Source: Mangrovimonas sp. TPBH4
GTDB taxonomy: Bacteria; Bacteroidota; Bacteroidia; Flavobacteriales; Flavobacteriaceae
Length of the DNA stretch: 64,000 nt
Assembly (NCBI RefSeq): GCF_001280505.1
Contig: NZ_LBIO01000057.1
Location: 62,001-126,000 of the forward strand
Direction of reading: 5' to 3'
This document shows positions 35,033-45,245 of the stretch, piece by piece. A program made the translations under genes and the position numbers. Below the pieces are notes generated by a model. The model ran no database searches, had not been told where the DNA came from, and saw only the letters and a program-made list of their open reading frames with translations. Position 1 is the stretch's first letter; each line of letters begins with the position of its first letter.

Positions 35033-38000
35033 CTATCGACGAAGTGCAAAATGCCCTCGGACTTCAAACTGGATATCTCCGCGTTTGATGTTGGCTACAA
35101 ACCAGTAATCAGATGCGGGCATTAAATGCCCGTTATAGGTGCCATCCCAACCTTCAGAGTCTGAATTTAGTTGCTTAAGCAGTTTGCCAAATCGGTCAAA
35201 AATATAAACTACGGATCCAGGAAGTGTTTCTATTCCAGCAATGTGCCAAGTGTCTGTGAAGCCATCATTATTTGGGGTCATAAATTTTGGGGCGTCTACT
35301 ACTACAATTTGTTTGGTTACTTCCGAGCAGCCATTCAAATCAATCACCGTGATGGTATGGTAGCCATAGGTGACATTTTCAAATACATTGGATTCCTGTG
35401 GCTCCTCATCATCCCATTGATAGAGATAGTTTCCAATGCCACTTACGGTTACGGTTACATTGTTAGGGTCTGAAAAGTCCAAAACTTCAGTAAATTCAAT
35501 ATTAGCTTGCTCAGATTCGGTAATTGTAAATTCACTGGTTGTGCTGCAACCATCTAGAGTTGTAACGGTAACAGAGTAGATGCCTATTTCATCGATTTCA
35601 ATTTCAGGGGTTGTTTCGCCTGTAGACCATAAATAGGTGTCACCTTCGATAAATGTATTGGCGTCAACAACTAATGGCAAGTTATCCAAACAGATGGCTT
35701 GATCGGGGATGTCCACAATAGGTTTTGGATTGATGAAAACCATAAATTGCGTTAGGCTATAGCAGCCAGTATCGTTGTTTTCTACTCGCGCATAGACAGT
35801 CTGTTGATCCTGTAAATTAGAAGGTAAAGGAAGGGCATTAGAACCTGAATTTGCGGAAGCTTCATTTGTATAGTAAGTAACAGTAAATTCCGAAGGGTTT
35901 TGATTGCCCAAAATAGAGGCATCCTGCTGTGACAAATCAAATGGTAAAAAGCCATCATAATCATCATCACAATCTACCAAGTCAGGAGGGGTAAGTGCAT
36001 TGGGCAGTAATTTGACCCTCAGTACGAAAAAGTAAGTGGCAAAACAGCCAGTATCTTCATATTCGGCGCGAACATGAATGATATCGTTATAAGATTGGTA
36101 AGTGTAATCTGTAGAAATTGCATTAGTGTTGGCTTCTGCATCTGCTGCAGTTTCAAAATAATCAATGGTAACGCCATTCAAATCATCCAAGAGTAAATTG
36201 CTTGCTTCATTGAGGTCGTAGTAATTATCCTCATTTTCACAGATTTCGATATTGCCTATTTGGTTTATTGGAGGGGGGAGGTTCACAATTAATTCAATCG
36301 GAATCGCTAAGTAACAACCAGAGGTAGTATTGGTAATTCTAAAATAAACAGTCTGGGGATTGGTGATATTGTCGTAAGCGGTTGGGTCCGGGATTTCATT
36401 AACTTGAATTTCCAACTCGTCAAGGGTTTCGTAATAAGAAATGACAATATCTTCCTGTCTCACGTCCAAAATATCCACTTCTGCCTGGGTTAAATCGAAA
36501 GTAACAATACCGTCAAAGTCCGTATCACATGCAATTAATGGTTCGGCAGGATTGGCTTCTGGGGCTTGAATGACATTTATTTCAAAACTGGTTGTCGAAT
36601 TACAGAATGAGCCATTGCTGAGACTTACAAAAATGGTTTGCGGGTTCGTTGTATTGGTGTAGTTGGAAGGAATAGGGTTTTCTTCATTTTCGGCATCCGC
36701 TAAGCTTAGGTAGAAAGTTACTTCGATATCTTCGTTGATACCATCAGTCATTTCTTGAGCTTTCACATTAAGGTCAAATTCTTCAAAACCATCGTTGGTA
36801 ATATCGTCGCAAAGAAACCAGTCCAAAGGTTTGTTGAATTGCGGGTTGGTCCCTATTTCTATAGTGAACGAAGAAGTGATATAACAATCTTCATCTGTAA
36901 TATTTTCAATTCTAAAATAGATAGTCTGCGGATTTAACGTATTTTGATAAGGAATTGTTTTATCAATTATGTTGGTTCGGTTTTCGGCGTCCGTTTGTGT
37001 TGTAAAATACAGTACTTGTTTGCCCGTTTGGCCATTTAAAATTTCTTCATCTCTAGTGATGAATGTGAAATCCCCAATGTTATCGCTGTTCTGCTCACAG
37101 ATTTTATAGTCGCTTATTGGTCCTGATAGTTGAGGAAGCGTGTTGACATAAATTTCTAAAGGTTCTACGGAATAGCATTCACTGCCTCCATTTTCAACTC
37201 TGATATACAAGGTTTGTGTATCTGTGGTATAGCTAGTTTCTTCAGCAATGGGATTAGCTCCCATATCGGCATCTTCAAAAGTGTTATGAAAAGTAACCGT
37301 CTGGTTATTGACGTCAGGGAGAACTTCTGGGATTTTTGAAGTAAGATCGACTATAGATATTCCGTCCAAATCATCATCGCATATTTTAATAGGTGATGGT
37401 GTATTGGTAGTTGGCGCTGATAATATGGTTACTTGAAAGGAGTTGATAGAAGCACAGCCAGTTTCATCAAATCGAATTCTAGTATAGAAAGTTTGTGGAT
37501 TTGACGTATTGGTATACTGAGTAGGAAGAACATTGATATTGGATTCGGCATCGGCTTCTGAGGCAAAATAACTTACTGAATATCCTGATTGGCCTCCCGT
37601 GACTAAATCATCAAAAGAACTCAGGTCCATTAAGGTGAAACCATCTTGGTCATTGTCACAATATTCTACATTTCCTGGAGATTCAAAATCATTGATTCCT
37701 ATAAGATAGATTTCTATTTCTGCATATTCATCACAGGTTGGACTGCTTATGGTCAGGTACAGTGTTTGAGGGTATTCTGTTGGGGAGAAAGGAACATTTT
37801 GGTCCAGTTCATTAATTTGATTGGCTCTATCTGATTCTGTAAGATAAAAGGCAATGGTTACCTCTGGAATGTCGTTTGCGATAGTAACAGCCATATTTTC
37901 CAAATCAAAATTTTCGCTTCCGTCATTGTCAATGTCACAAACCGAAAAATCTATAATATTGGTTCCTGTTAGCAATAGATTAGGGTGGATTTCAAAAGAA

Positions 38001-39862
38001 GCTACGGAAGCGCAGCCCGTGATGTTATCCACAACCCTGATATAGAGCGTCTGTACCTCAAAGTTCTCATTGTCATAGTCCGATGGATTTGGAATAGGGT
38101 TGTCACCTGTAAGGGCATCTTCATATGTTTCGTGGAATGTTGTAGACACTCCGGTAAGTCCGTTAAGGACCTCGTCAATGATGGTGTTAAGGTCGAAAGT
38201 GGCATAACCATCGTGTTCGGTATCACAAGCATCTATATATAAATCTTCCGAATTGATAATGGGATTACTCTGTACCATAAGGTTCAGGGTTGTAGTGGTA
38301 GCACAACCTGTTTGAGCATCAATGACCCTTACAAAGAGTTGCTCTGAGGAATTTGTATTGGTATAAGGTGATGGGATGGGGTTGGCACCCGTGTCGGCAT
38401 CAGATTGTGAGTAATGATAGCTTACAATTAAATTGCTTTGGCCAGAAGTGATTTCGTCGTTTTTTTCTGTGAGGTCAATCATTGTGAAACCATCCGGACT
38501 ATTATCATCACAAACCAAAAGATCTGTAGGATCCGTAATAATAGGTAATGGATTGACAACAAGGTTAAAGCTACTGTAAGCTAAACATCCATTGTCAATA
38601 TCTTCAATTCTCACATAAATATCCTGGGGGTTGGAGGTGTTTTGGATTGGTGAGTTAATAGGGTTGACATTGTTGTTGGCGTCCGCTTGTGAGTAATGAT
38701 AGGATATGTCATAATTGGAAGCGGGGACGGAAGCTAAAACCACAGCGTTCATAGTTACCAAATCAAAGGTCTCAAGGCCATTATTACTTGGGTCATCACA
38801 AATTTCGTAATCGGCTATGGGCGTTGCAGTTTGTGTAGAGCTTAAGTTGATCACTACACTATCTTCGATCGTACAGGTAGTATCGGCAATAGGGATTTCA
38901 ATGACCACTTTGTAAGTTCCGGACTCAGTTACGTCGAGAGTTGGTTGGGTTTCTCCGGAAATCAAGGAATTGTCTAAATACCAAGAATAGACAGCCAAAG
39001 GGTTTTGGATGTCTGCATCTAAGGTCACAGAAGAGGCACATGTTGTAAGGTCAATTCCCAAATCAACGTTAGTATTAAAACTGTTACCAGCTACAAAAAC
39101 AGCCGAATCGTAGTTTTCATCAGTTTGGTCTGCTATTACCAATTTAACGTGGTATTGTACATTTGGAGTAATGGCAGCGGTTGCTGTCATAACAGTGGTT
39201 CTTCCATTAAAATTGGTATCTCCTAGACTATATCCCGCAAAATATTCTTCATTTTCAGGAGGGCAAAAGCCTGCAATTTCGTCGTGGATGGTATTGGTGT
39301 TTACGGGGATTGTTGTTCCTGGGATCACCGCAATGTTTGTGTAAGGTCCAGGGGTTCCTGTTTCTTTAATTAGGAAAGCAAATCCATCGGAATATTGACA
39401 GGGAAAATTCCCAAAATACTCCTCTGATGCCAAAATATAATTGAACTGTATTTCGTTGGAAATGGATACGATATCAAACTCGATAGAAGTAGCATTCACG
39501 GTTCCACTAATACCTAAGGCATTTTCCAAATCAGAGTCTGGTCCCCAATCGGGTTCCCCTTCATTTAAAATATCCGAGATAGGTGTGTTTCCCGCAGAAG
39601 TAGCATTTCCAGTAGACAAAATAATTCCATTGTCAAAAGGGAAGTTAGAACCAGCTTTTTCAAAATATCCAAAACTGTTGTATCCATTCCCGCTCCCGTT
39701 TACCCCAGAAGTAACATTAGAAATTTCAACACAGCCTTGCACCAATATGTCTTCAATAAGTTCCTGTGCTGAGTATGAAGTGTCAACGGAGATTTGCTGG
39801 GAAAATATTGGATTACATAAAAGGCAGGCAAATATTAGGAAGGATATTTTGAATGCTTTCAT
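35033..39862 (-). CDS. Giant type IX-secreted surface protein with 11 tandem repeats
   Basis: 1609 residues. Signal peptide at about 1-21 (ending IFSQ); a choice-of-anchor-L-like domain (about 22-265, with FNYILASEEY and CQYSDGFAFLI); an Ig-like segment; eleven ~90-residue repeats (about 345-1390), each opening with a CDDxxDGxxxFDL-type motif and closing with TNTxNPQTIYVRVE then Cys; another Ig/PKD-like unit with YLWSTGETTPEI; and a C-terminal type B gliding/T9SS domain (from about 1527: MTPNNDGFTDTW, VYIFDRFGKLL, LMPASDYWF). Exported by type IX secretion to the cell surface, likely as an adhesin. No T9SS machinery gene is in the window. Last of three tandem cargo genes. Confidence 0.93.
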   Translation of the reverse strand: MKAFKISFLIFACLLCNPIFSQQISVDTSYSAQELIEDILVQGCVEISNVTSGVNGSGNGYNSFGYFEKAGSNFPFDNGIILSTGNATSAGNTPISDILNEGEPDWGPDSDLENALGISGTVNATSIEFDIVSISNEIQFNYILASEEYFGNFPCQYSDGFAFLIKETGTPGPYTNIAVIPGTTIPVNTNTIHDEIAGFCPPENEEYFAGYSLGDTNFNGRTTVMTATAAITPNVQYHVKLVIADQTDENYDSAVFVAGNSFNTNVDLGIDLTTCASSVTLDADIQNPLAVYSWYLDNSLISGETQPTLDVTESGTYKVVIEIPIADTTCTIEDSVVINLSSTQTATPIADYEICDDPSNNGLETFDLVTMNAVVLASVPASNYDISYHYSQADANNNVNPINSPIQNTSNPQDIYVRIEDIDNGCLAYSSFNLVVNPLPIITDPTDLLVCDDNSPDGFTMIDLTEKNDEITSGQSNLIVSYHYSQSDADTGANPIPSPYTNTNSSEQLFVRVIDAQTGCATTTTLNLMVQSNPIINSEDLYIDACDTEHDGYATFDLNTIIDEVLNGLTGVSTTFHETYEDALTGDNPIPNPSDYDNENFEVQTLYIRVVDNITGCASVASFEIHPNLLLTGTNIIDFSVCDIDNDGSENFDLENMAVTIANDIPEVTIAFYLTESDRANQINELDQNVPFSPTEYPQTLYLTISSPTCDEYAEIEIYLIGINDFESPGNVEYCDNDQDGFTLMDLSSFDDLVTGGQSGYSVSYFASEADAESNINVLPTQYTNTSNPQTFYTRIRFDETGCASINSFQVTILSAPTTNTPSPIKICDDDLDGISIVDLTSKIPEVLPDVNNQTVTFHNTFEDADMGANPIAEETSYTTDTQTLYIRVENGGSECYSVEPLEIYVNTLPQLSGPISDYKICEQNSDNIGDFTFITRDEEILNGQTGKQVLYFTTQTDAENRTNIIDKTIPYQNTLNPQTIYFRIENITDEDCYITSSFTIEIGTNPQFNKPLDWFLCDDITNDGFEEFDLNVKAQEMTDGINEDIEVTFYLSLADAENEENPIPSNYTNTTNPQTIFVSLSNGSFCNSTTSFEINVIQAPEANPAEPLIACDTDFDGIVTFDLTQAEVDILDVRQEDIVISYYETLDELEIQVNEIPDPTAYDNITNPQTVYFRITNTTSGCYLAIPIELIVNLPPPINQIGNIEICENEDNYYDLNEASNLLLDDLNGVTIDYFETAADAEANTNAISTDYTYQSYNDIIHVRAEYEDTGCFATYFFVLRVKLLPNALTPPDLVDCDDDYDGFLPFDLSQQDASILGNQNPSEFTVTYYTNEASANSGSNALPLPSNLQDQQTVYARVENNDTGCYSLTQFMVFINPKPIVDIPDQAICLDNLPLVVDANTFIEGDTYLWSTGETTPEIEIDEIGIYSVTVTTLDGCSTTSEFTITESEQANIEFTEVLDFSDPNNVTVTVSGIGNYLYQWDDEEPQESNVFENVTYGYHTITVIDLNGCSEVTKQIVVVDAPKFMTPNNDGFTDTWHIAGIETLPGSVVYIFDRFGKLLKQLNSDSEGWDGTYNGHLMPASDYWFVANIKRGDIQFEVRGHFALRR
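35735..38830 (-). repeat. Array of 11 ~90-residue Cys/Asp-rich repeats
   Basis: Protein-level tandem repeats in the 1609-residue surface protein. Eight openings fit CD-x-D-x-DG or close variants (CDDDLDGIS, CDTDFDGIV, CDNDQDGFT). Units are diverged at DNA level, so they are not recent copies. Confidence 0.88.
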
Positions 39863-39999
39863 GACAAGGGGTTAAAGCTCTCTACATTATGCACGTTAGT
39901 TGGGACATGTAATAAATTTCAAGCTAGTTATTTAGCTGACAAAAGTACTGAAAATTAGATGAAGTGCAAAAAAATGCGACTAAATGCTGCTTGGGATTT

Positions 40000-41781
40000 T
40001 CAATAATTAACATAAACCCATCCAACAATATCTTTATAGTTGGGGTCGTTTAAATCCAATATGTAGTAGTAAGTCCCAACAGGCATGAGATTTCCATTAT
40101 TATTTAAGCCCCTGTTAGACCTGCCTTTCCAAGGAGTTGCATTGTCGCCTTCAAAAATTAAAACCCCATATCTGTTGAATATTTTTAGTTTATGAGCTTC
40201 AAAAATATCATACAGCCCTTGAATGTTAAACCAATCGTTTAAGCCATCTGTATTTGGTGAGAAGCCTTCGGGAACAAAAGGGGGACAATTTTCAACAATG
40301 AGATCAAAACTGTAGATGTTATAACAGGGATCAGATTCAACCTTTGCATAAATAGTTTGGGGACTGCTAGTATTGGCGTAATCAGTAGGGTTAAAAATTT
40401 CATTTTCATTAATTTCCATGTCTTCTAGGGATATATAAAATGAAGGAGTGCCGGAGTTAGGAAGTAAGCTTTCTAAAATAGTGTTCAAATCAAAAATTGC
40501 GGTGTCAAAGCCTTGGTCGCAAGCTAGGGTTTCATCCAATACCTCCAAGGGAGGTGTAACCAGTAATTCGATAGCTGTATCTTCTGTGTTGTTATCCTCA
40601 TTGATTTCCGTAATTGTTCCTGTGCCAGAACCTATATCATCAACAGATAAGGTTAAGGTAAAATCATCTCCAACACTTTCAGGAATCATTACAGTTATGG
40701 TATTGGATTCTGAGCCATCGATTGGGATGTCATTTAAAGTTGCATTTTGACCAACTAAAACGGCACTGGCATAAAAAGCAATGGGCGTATTAGCGGGGAG
40801 GTAGTCTGTACAGTTGGTGTTAAAAACCGTATAGTTTATCTCAACAGCTCTGTCATCACATTCTAAAGTATAGGTGTCAAGAGTAATGGTGGCATCCGGA
40901 AGCTGACTATTTAAAACTGTAATAACGTTGTTGATCATTACATAATCTTGCCCTGAGGTAAGCTGGATGGTAGCAGTAGTATCACCTATAGCAATGTTAT
41001 TTTGAATGTTATAAAAATCAATATCCATATTGTATAAAGCAGAAGAACCTGTAAAACTGTTGGTACCGTTAAAAGCATTGTTGGTAGGGTTGAGTGGTGG
41101 GTTGCCAATCACGTTTCCATTGATGGTCAATTGTTCTTCTACTGCTAAAGAGGCATCCCCCTCCCAGGCGATAAACCCTATTTTGGCATCTTCATTGTCA
41201 AAAACGTTTAAATTGTCCAAAGTAATAGTGAGCATTTCTGGAACACTTTGGAGTCCGTCATAGACATTAAGTTGGTTGAGGGGTAGATTATCATCTTGAT
41301 AAATAATTGTAATAGCCCAACCAGCAAAGTTTGTGCTTGAAGGACAGTATGTTGGGATTTCTGCTGAGACATCAAGCTCTGATATAGTATAGATTCCTGA
41401 ACCAATGTTTTGAACAACAGAAGTAACATCAGCAAAGGCAGCAAAGAAAACGCGATTTTCATCTAAAGCATCTGAAAACTCCCGTTCAGAGCTAACATCA
41501 AGATCATTCAATTTAATTTCAAAATCCCCAGGTCCACTTCCTGCCCAGTACAAATATGCGGCTACAATATTTTGATTCGAGTTTAAATTTAAAGTAGCAG
41601 AAGAAGCGGTAAGGATTTCACAGGGCAGGTCTTCTCCATTTTCCATGAGATTCATCGTATTGCCAATAGCCGTATAGTCATAACGTCCATTAAATTGCTG
41701 GTACAAGGAAATATCCTGTCCAAATGTATATATGGTAAAGCAAAAGAATAGAAGGAAGTTGAATGGTTGATTGCTTTTCAT
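40000..41781 (-). CDS. Type IX-secreted surface protein with one repeat unit
   Basis: 593 residues. Signal peptide (about 1-21, ending YTFGQ), then a large N-terminal beta domain (about 22-300) with VAAYLYWAGSGPGDFEIKLN and FAGWAITIIYQDD, as in DUF3344-like surface proteins; a CARDB-like segment (about 300-410); one repeat of the type found in the flanking genes (LACDQGFDTAIFDL to TSSPQTIYAKVE, about 420-505); and the gliding-associated C-terminal domain (FVPEGFSPNTDGLNDWF, IFNRYGVLIFEG, MPVGTYYYIL). The C-terminal domain differs in detail from the two flanking proteins. Middle gene of three tandem T9SS cargos. Confidence 0.9.
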   Translation of the reverse strand: MKSNQPFNFLLFFCFTIYTFGQDISLYQQFNGRYDYTAIGNTMNLMENGEDLPCEILTASSATLNLNSNQNIVAAYLYWAGSGPGDFEIKLNDLDVSSEREFSDALDENRVFFAAFADVTSVVQNIGSGIYTISELDVSAEIPTYCPSSTNFAGWAITIIYQDDNLPLNQLNVYDGLQSVPEMLTITLDNLNVFDNEDAKIGFIAWEGDASLAVEEQLTINGNVIGNPPLNPTNNAFNGTNSFTGSSALYNMDIDFYNIQNNIAIGDTTATIQLTSGQDYVMINNVITVLNSQLPDATITLDTYTLECDDRAVEINYTVFNTNCTDYLPANTPIAFYASAVLVGQNATLNDIPIDGSESNTITVMIPESVGDDFTLTLSVDDIGSGTGTITEINEDNNTEDTAIELLVTPPLEVLDETLACDQGFDTAIFDLNTILESLLPNSGTPSFYISLEDMEINENEIFNPTDYANTSSPQTIYAKVESDPCYNIYSFDLIVENCPPFVPEGFSPNTDGLNDWFNIQGLYDIFEAHKLKIFNRYGVLIFEGDNATPWKGRSNRGLNNNGNLMPVGTYYYILDLNDPNYKDIVGWVYVNY

Positions 41782-41817
41782 TAATTGATTTTATTTAGCA
41801 ATTTAAGAAATATATGA

Positions 41818-44800
41818 TCATCGTTTTAGGGCAAAGTGACTTGTGAATTTTCTGCCATCGTTTAAGGTTACCGAGAACCAATAATCACTTGCCGGGAGCA
41901 GTTTTCCATTTAGAGTGCCATCCCAACCAGGACTTAATGGGTCAAGTTCTTTAAGTAGTTTTCCATAACGGTCAAAAATGTAGATGACACTATTCGGTTG
42001 AAATTGTTTACTAATACCCCTTACTTGCCAAAAGTCGTTGTAACCATCTCCGTTTGGTGTGAAGAATTTTGGAAATCCAATAACAGAAACTATTTGTTCT
42101 GTCACGCCACAGCCATTTTTATCGCGAACGTAAACGGTATGGAATCCTGCCTCCACATTGGTGAAGGTTGGACTGTCTTGATAGGGACCATCAATATCAT
42201 CCAATGCATATTCATACTCCCCATCGCCGGTAACAAATACAGTAATAGTATTATTTTCTGATGCATCTATGACTTCAATCGATTCAATTGTAGCAGAATT
42301 GGAAGGGAATACTGTAATGGTTCGGTCTTTGAAACAACCTAAAGTATTAGTAACCCTTACGGTATAGGTGCCAGGAGAGTCCACCTCAATGGTGGTAGTT
42401 GTTTCTCCTGTAGACCAATTGTAATAGTAATTGTTGGGAAGATCATCAATAACGCCTCCAGTTAAGGTAAGTGTTTCGGGGAACAGATTTGTACAATAAT
42501 AGGCATCGGCTTCGGTTTCTACATTTGGAAGCTCTAAAACATTCAGCAAAATCTCCGAAATCCCATAGCAATCATTGCTGTCTTCAACACGAGCATATAC
42601 GGTTTGGGAATAGGGAATAGAATTGGTGAAATTGTTGGAGAGCGCATTAATCTCCAAAAGGGCATCTTCATAAGTTTCGTAGTATTCCAACACTAAATTG
42701 GGAGGCAATGCATTTAAAATGGCATCTTGGGCATCATCCAAATTAAATAAATAAAGGCCATCTTCTATCCCATCATCGTCACAGGCTTCCAAAGTTGTAT
42801 CATTGGCAGATGTGGTGCTAACTTCCAAAGTTAAGGTAGTCGTATTAATGCAACTAGTGTTTAGGTTTGTAACCTTGACAAAAAGGGTTTGGGGGTTGTG
42901 GAAGTTGTGAAATTCATTTGGGTCCAATGCCTGACTGCCTGTAGAAGCCTCCTCTTCCGAAAGAAAATACTCTACCATTCTATTGGTTTCACCTCCAGTA
43001 ATGGCCTCATCGGCTTCGGTGAGATTAAATATTGTAAACCCTTCCGGGGTACCATCTTCATCACATTGTAATAAGGTTGTTTCATTGGCTATAGGTGCAG
43101 GGTTCACAGTAAGAACAAAAGAATCTGTATCATAACAGTCAGAAATAAGGTTGTTTTCTATTCTAACAAAAATCTCCTGTTCAAAGGCTGTAGAATTTGT
43201 ATAGTTGGTTGGTAATGGAGAGTTATTTCCTTCTGAATCCTGTTGTGAGGTGTGAAATGAGATGCTATAAAGCAATGGATCTTGATTGCCATAAATGCTG
43301 CCATAAAGATTTGAAAGGTCGATTGAAGTAATGCCATCCAATGGATTTGAAATAAAATCTTCATCGCAGACCGTTATATCGTCAAGTGTATCGATGGTAG
43401 GGGAAATAAAAACTTCAACAAAAAATGTGGTAGTCACGTAGCAATTGGAGTTTACTGTACTCTGTACCCGAACATAAATTTCCTGTGGATTTTCTGTGTT
43501 TATGAAGGGGAATTCAATTTCATTTGCGTTATTATCGGCATCCTCTATAGATGTGAAGTAGTGGACACTAACATTATTCGGGTTTTGAGTGCCTAGGATA
43601 GAATTATCCAGAGTTGTAAAATCAAAAGTTGAACTTGTGGTGAGGTCACAAGCAATAATGTCTTCTGGTTGAAATGCTTCAGGGTATGGAATATAACTTA
43701 CTGCGGCTTCCCCAACTATAGGGCACTCTCCATTATTGGGGTCTATGTATACTTCGTAAAAACCTGGGGTGTCCACCAACAATTGATAGGTGCTTTCGGC
43801 TAGGCTTTGTCCATCCTTGGTCCAATTGTAGGTCGCTCCTAAAATATCGTCAGCAGTTAGGGTATAGGTGTCACCGTCACAAAGCATAAGTTGTGTGGTG
43901 CTAATTCCGTTTTGGATGATATCAATTTCAGTATTAAATAAGGATTGAATAAATGGAGGTAATCCTATTCGACTTATATTTTGAAAGCCACCGTTGACGT
44001 CAAGAAAAATACCCGTTTCATCATAGTTAGCGGCTGCCCCGCTGGCTTCTGGATTATGGATAATTCCCAAATATTGTCCAGAGCCATTGATATTGGAAAA
44101 ATTAACCTGAGCTCGATAAATCTTTTTATCGATTCCCAATTGTAAGGCTCCAGAAGCCATTTGTCCGGAGGAATGAATTACTACCTGTGAATTCGGGATG
44201 TCATTGGCGTCAAGGTTCCATTGAATAACCTGACTTGCACCTGCGCCATCAATTCCTTGACTAACGGTACCGTATAATTTTGTGTTTTGGGACGAGAATT
44301 CCAGGCCGTAAGGGCTATTGTTATTGATGGGGGAATAGAGTTCTAAGGAATTGGTAACCTCTCCAGTTTCGTTGTTGAAATCAAATAAATAAATTCCGCC
44401 TCCAGATTCACCAGCCAATTCTGTGGCAAACCCATGGTGGGCGGCAGCTAGTTTTGAACCGTCAGGAGAAGCTTTGAGGTATCCTAATCCGTTTCTGCGA
44501 TAGCCAGATACAGGCACTTCAGGCCCCACAACCGATACTACAGGAGTCGTGTCTACACCATTAATATCTACCTTAAAAGCATAAAAACTATCCGTAAAAT
44601 GGGTGATGACCCAAAACGAAGAGCAGTCATCTGCTTTTACGGCAGTTATTTTTTCAGAACATTTAAAATCTACTTCATCGGGGTCTGTGGTATCGTAGGT
44701 GATCAATTGTATGTTTTTCTCAAATGGGTCTACATCACCAAGCCCACCATTTAAAGACATGTCTACCAAAGAATACATTAAGCCATCATTTACACCGTCA

Positions 44801-45219
44801 CCATCTTCATTGTTGGGAAATGCAGAGGAATTGAAATGATGTGGCTCATCGACCGTAAAAATATAATAGGAATTGGGATCTTGTGGTTTAGGGACTATCA
44901 ACCCAGAAGAGGTGCTGGAATCATCACCTTTAAGTCCTGTTCCTAAAAGTTCATTGGCATTTGCCATGGGTTGGTGGGCAGCGTTCCACACAGTTCTTCC
45001 ATCCGAATAAAACATTAAGTTGCCATCGGGATCTGAAATGGATGTGCAGCCTTCCAAAGTGTTCAGTTGCCCGTCTGTTAAAGGTGTTACACCTCCCGTT
45101 GTGCCATTAAAATGTAAGCCCGCATTTTGCCCAAAGTACCAATTGGAGGCTTCGTTTTGCGAAAACACATTTACAATACAGCAGAGGGAAAGTATTGGAA
45201 AAATTAATTTATAATTCAT
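41818..45219 (-). CDS. Type IX-secreted surface protein with beta-propeller and four repeats
   Basis: 1133 residues. Signal peptide (about 1-20, ending NVFSQ); an N-terminal beta-propeller-like region (about 21-430) with WYFGQNAGLHFN, DPDGNLMFYSDGRTVW and SPYGLEFSSQNTKLYG, as in flavobacterial proteins annotated T9SS type B; an Ig-like unit; four ~90-residue repeats (about 515-900) of the type seen in the next two genes; a PKD-like YYNWSTGETT unit; and the type B C-terminal domain (FFTPNGDGYNDFW, IYIFDRYGKLLKELD, LLPASDYWF) nearly identical to that of the 1609-residue protein. First of the three-gene series. Confidence 0.92.
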   Translation of the reverse strand: MNYKLIFPILSLCCIVNVFSQNEASNWYFGQNAGLHFNGTTGGVTPLTDGQLNTLEGCTSISDPDGNLMFYSDGRTVWNAAHQPMANANELLGTGLKGDDSSTSSGLIVPKPQDPNSYYIFTVDEPHHFNSSAFPNNEDGDGVNDGLMYSLVDMSLNGGLGDVDPFEKNIQLITYDTTDPDEVDFKCSEKITAVKADDCSSFWVITHFTDSFYAFKVDINGVDTTPVVSVVGPEVPVSGYRRNGLGYLKASPDGSKLAAAHHGFATELAGESGGGIYLFDFNNETGEVTNSLELYSPINNNSPYGLEFSSQNTKLYGTVSQGIDGAGASQVIQWNLDANDIPNSQVVIHSSGQMASGALQLGIDKKIYRAQVNFSNINGSGQYLGIIHNPEASGAAANYDETGIFLDVNGGFQNISRIGLPPFIQSLFNTEIDIIQNGISTTQLMLCDGDTYTLTADDILGATYNWTKDGQSLAESTYQLLVDTPGFYEVYIDPNNGECPIVGEAAVSYIPYPEAFQPEDIIACDLTTSSTFDFTTLDNSILGTQNPNNVSVHYFTSIEDADNNANEIEFPFINTENPQEIYVRVQSTVNSNCYVTTTFFVEVFISPTIDTLDDITVCDEDFISNPLDGITSIDLSNLYGSIYGNQDPLLYSISFHTSQQDSEGNNSPLPTNYTNSTAFEQEIFVRIENNLISDCYDTDSFVLTVNPAPIANETTLLQCDEDGTPEGFTIFNLTEADEAITGGETNRMVEYFLSEEEASTGSQALDPNEFHNFHNPQTLFVKVTNLNTSCINTTTLTLEVSTTSANDTTLEACDDDGIEDGLYLFNLDDAQDAILNALPPNLVLEYYETYEDALLEINALSNNFTNSIPYSQTVYARVEDSNDCYGISEILLNVLELPNVETEADAYYCTNLFPETLTLTGGVIDDLPNNYYYNWSTGETTTTIEVDSPGTYTVRVTNTLGCFKDRTITVFPSNSATIESIEVIDASENNTITVFVTGDGEYEYALDDIDGPYQDSPTFTNVEAGFHTVYVRDKNGCGVTEQIVSVIGFPKFFTPNGDGYNDFWQVRGISKQFQPNSVIYIFDRYGKLLKELDPLSPGWDGTLNGKLLPASDYWFSVTLNDGRKFTSHFALKR
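42530..43680 (-). repeat. Array of 4 Cys/Asp-rich repeats
   Basis: Four ~90-residue repeats in the 1133-residue protein, opening at ACDLTTSSTFDF, VCDEDFISNPLDG, QCDEDGTPEGFTIF and ACDDDGIEDGLYLF; same family as the 11-unit array. Confidence 0.85.
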
Positions 45220-45245
45220 TTAAATAGCGCTGGCTATCAAATATA

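Noticed and set aside
35735..38830. CRISPR-like or DNA-level tandem repeat in the surface-protein gene
   Set aside because: The periodicity is at protein level; DNA units are diverged and about 270 bp long, with no spacers.
39441..39875. 144-codon plus-strand frame at the start of the giant surface-protein gene
   Set aside because: Antisense to the well-supported choice-of-anchor-L domain coding sequence.
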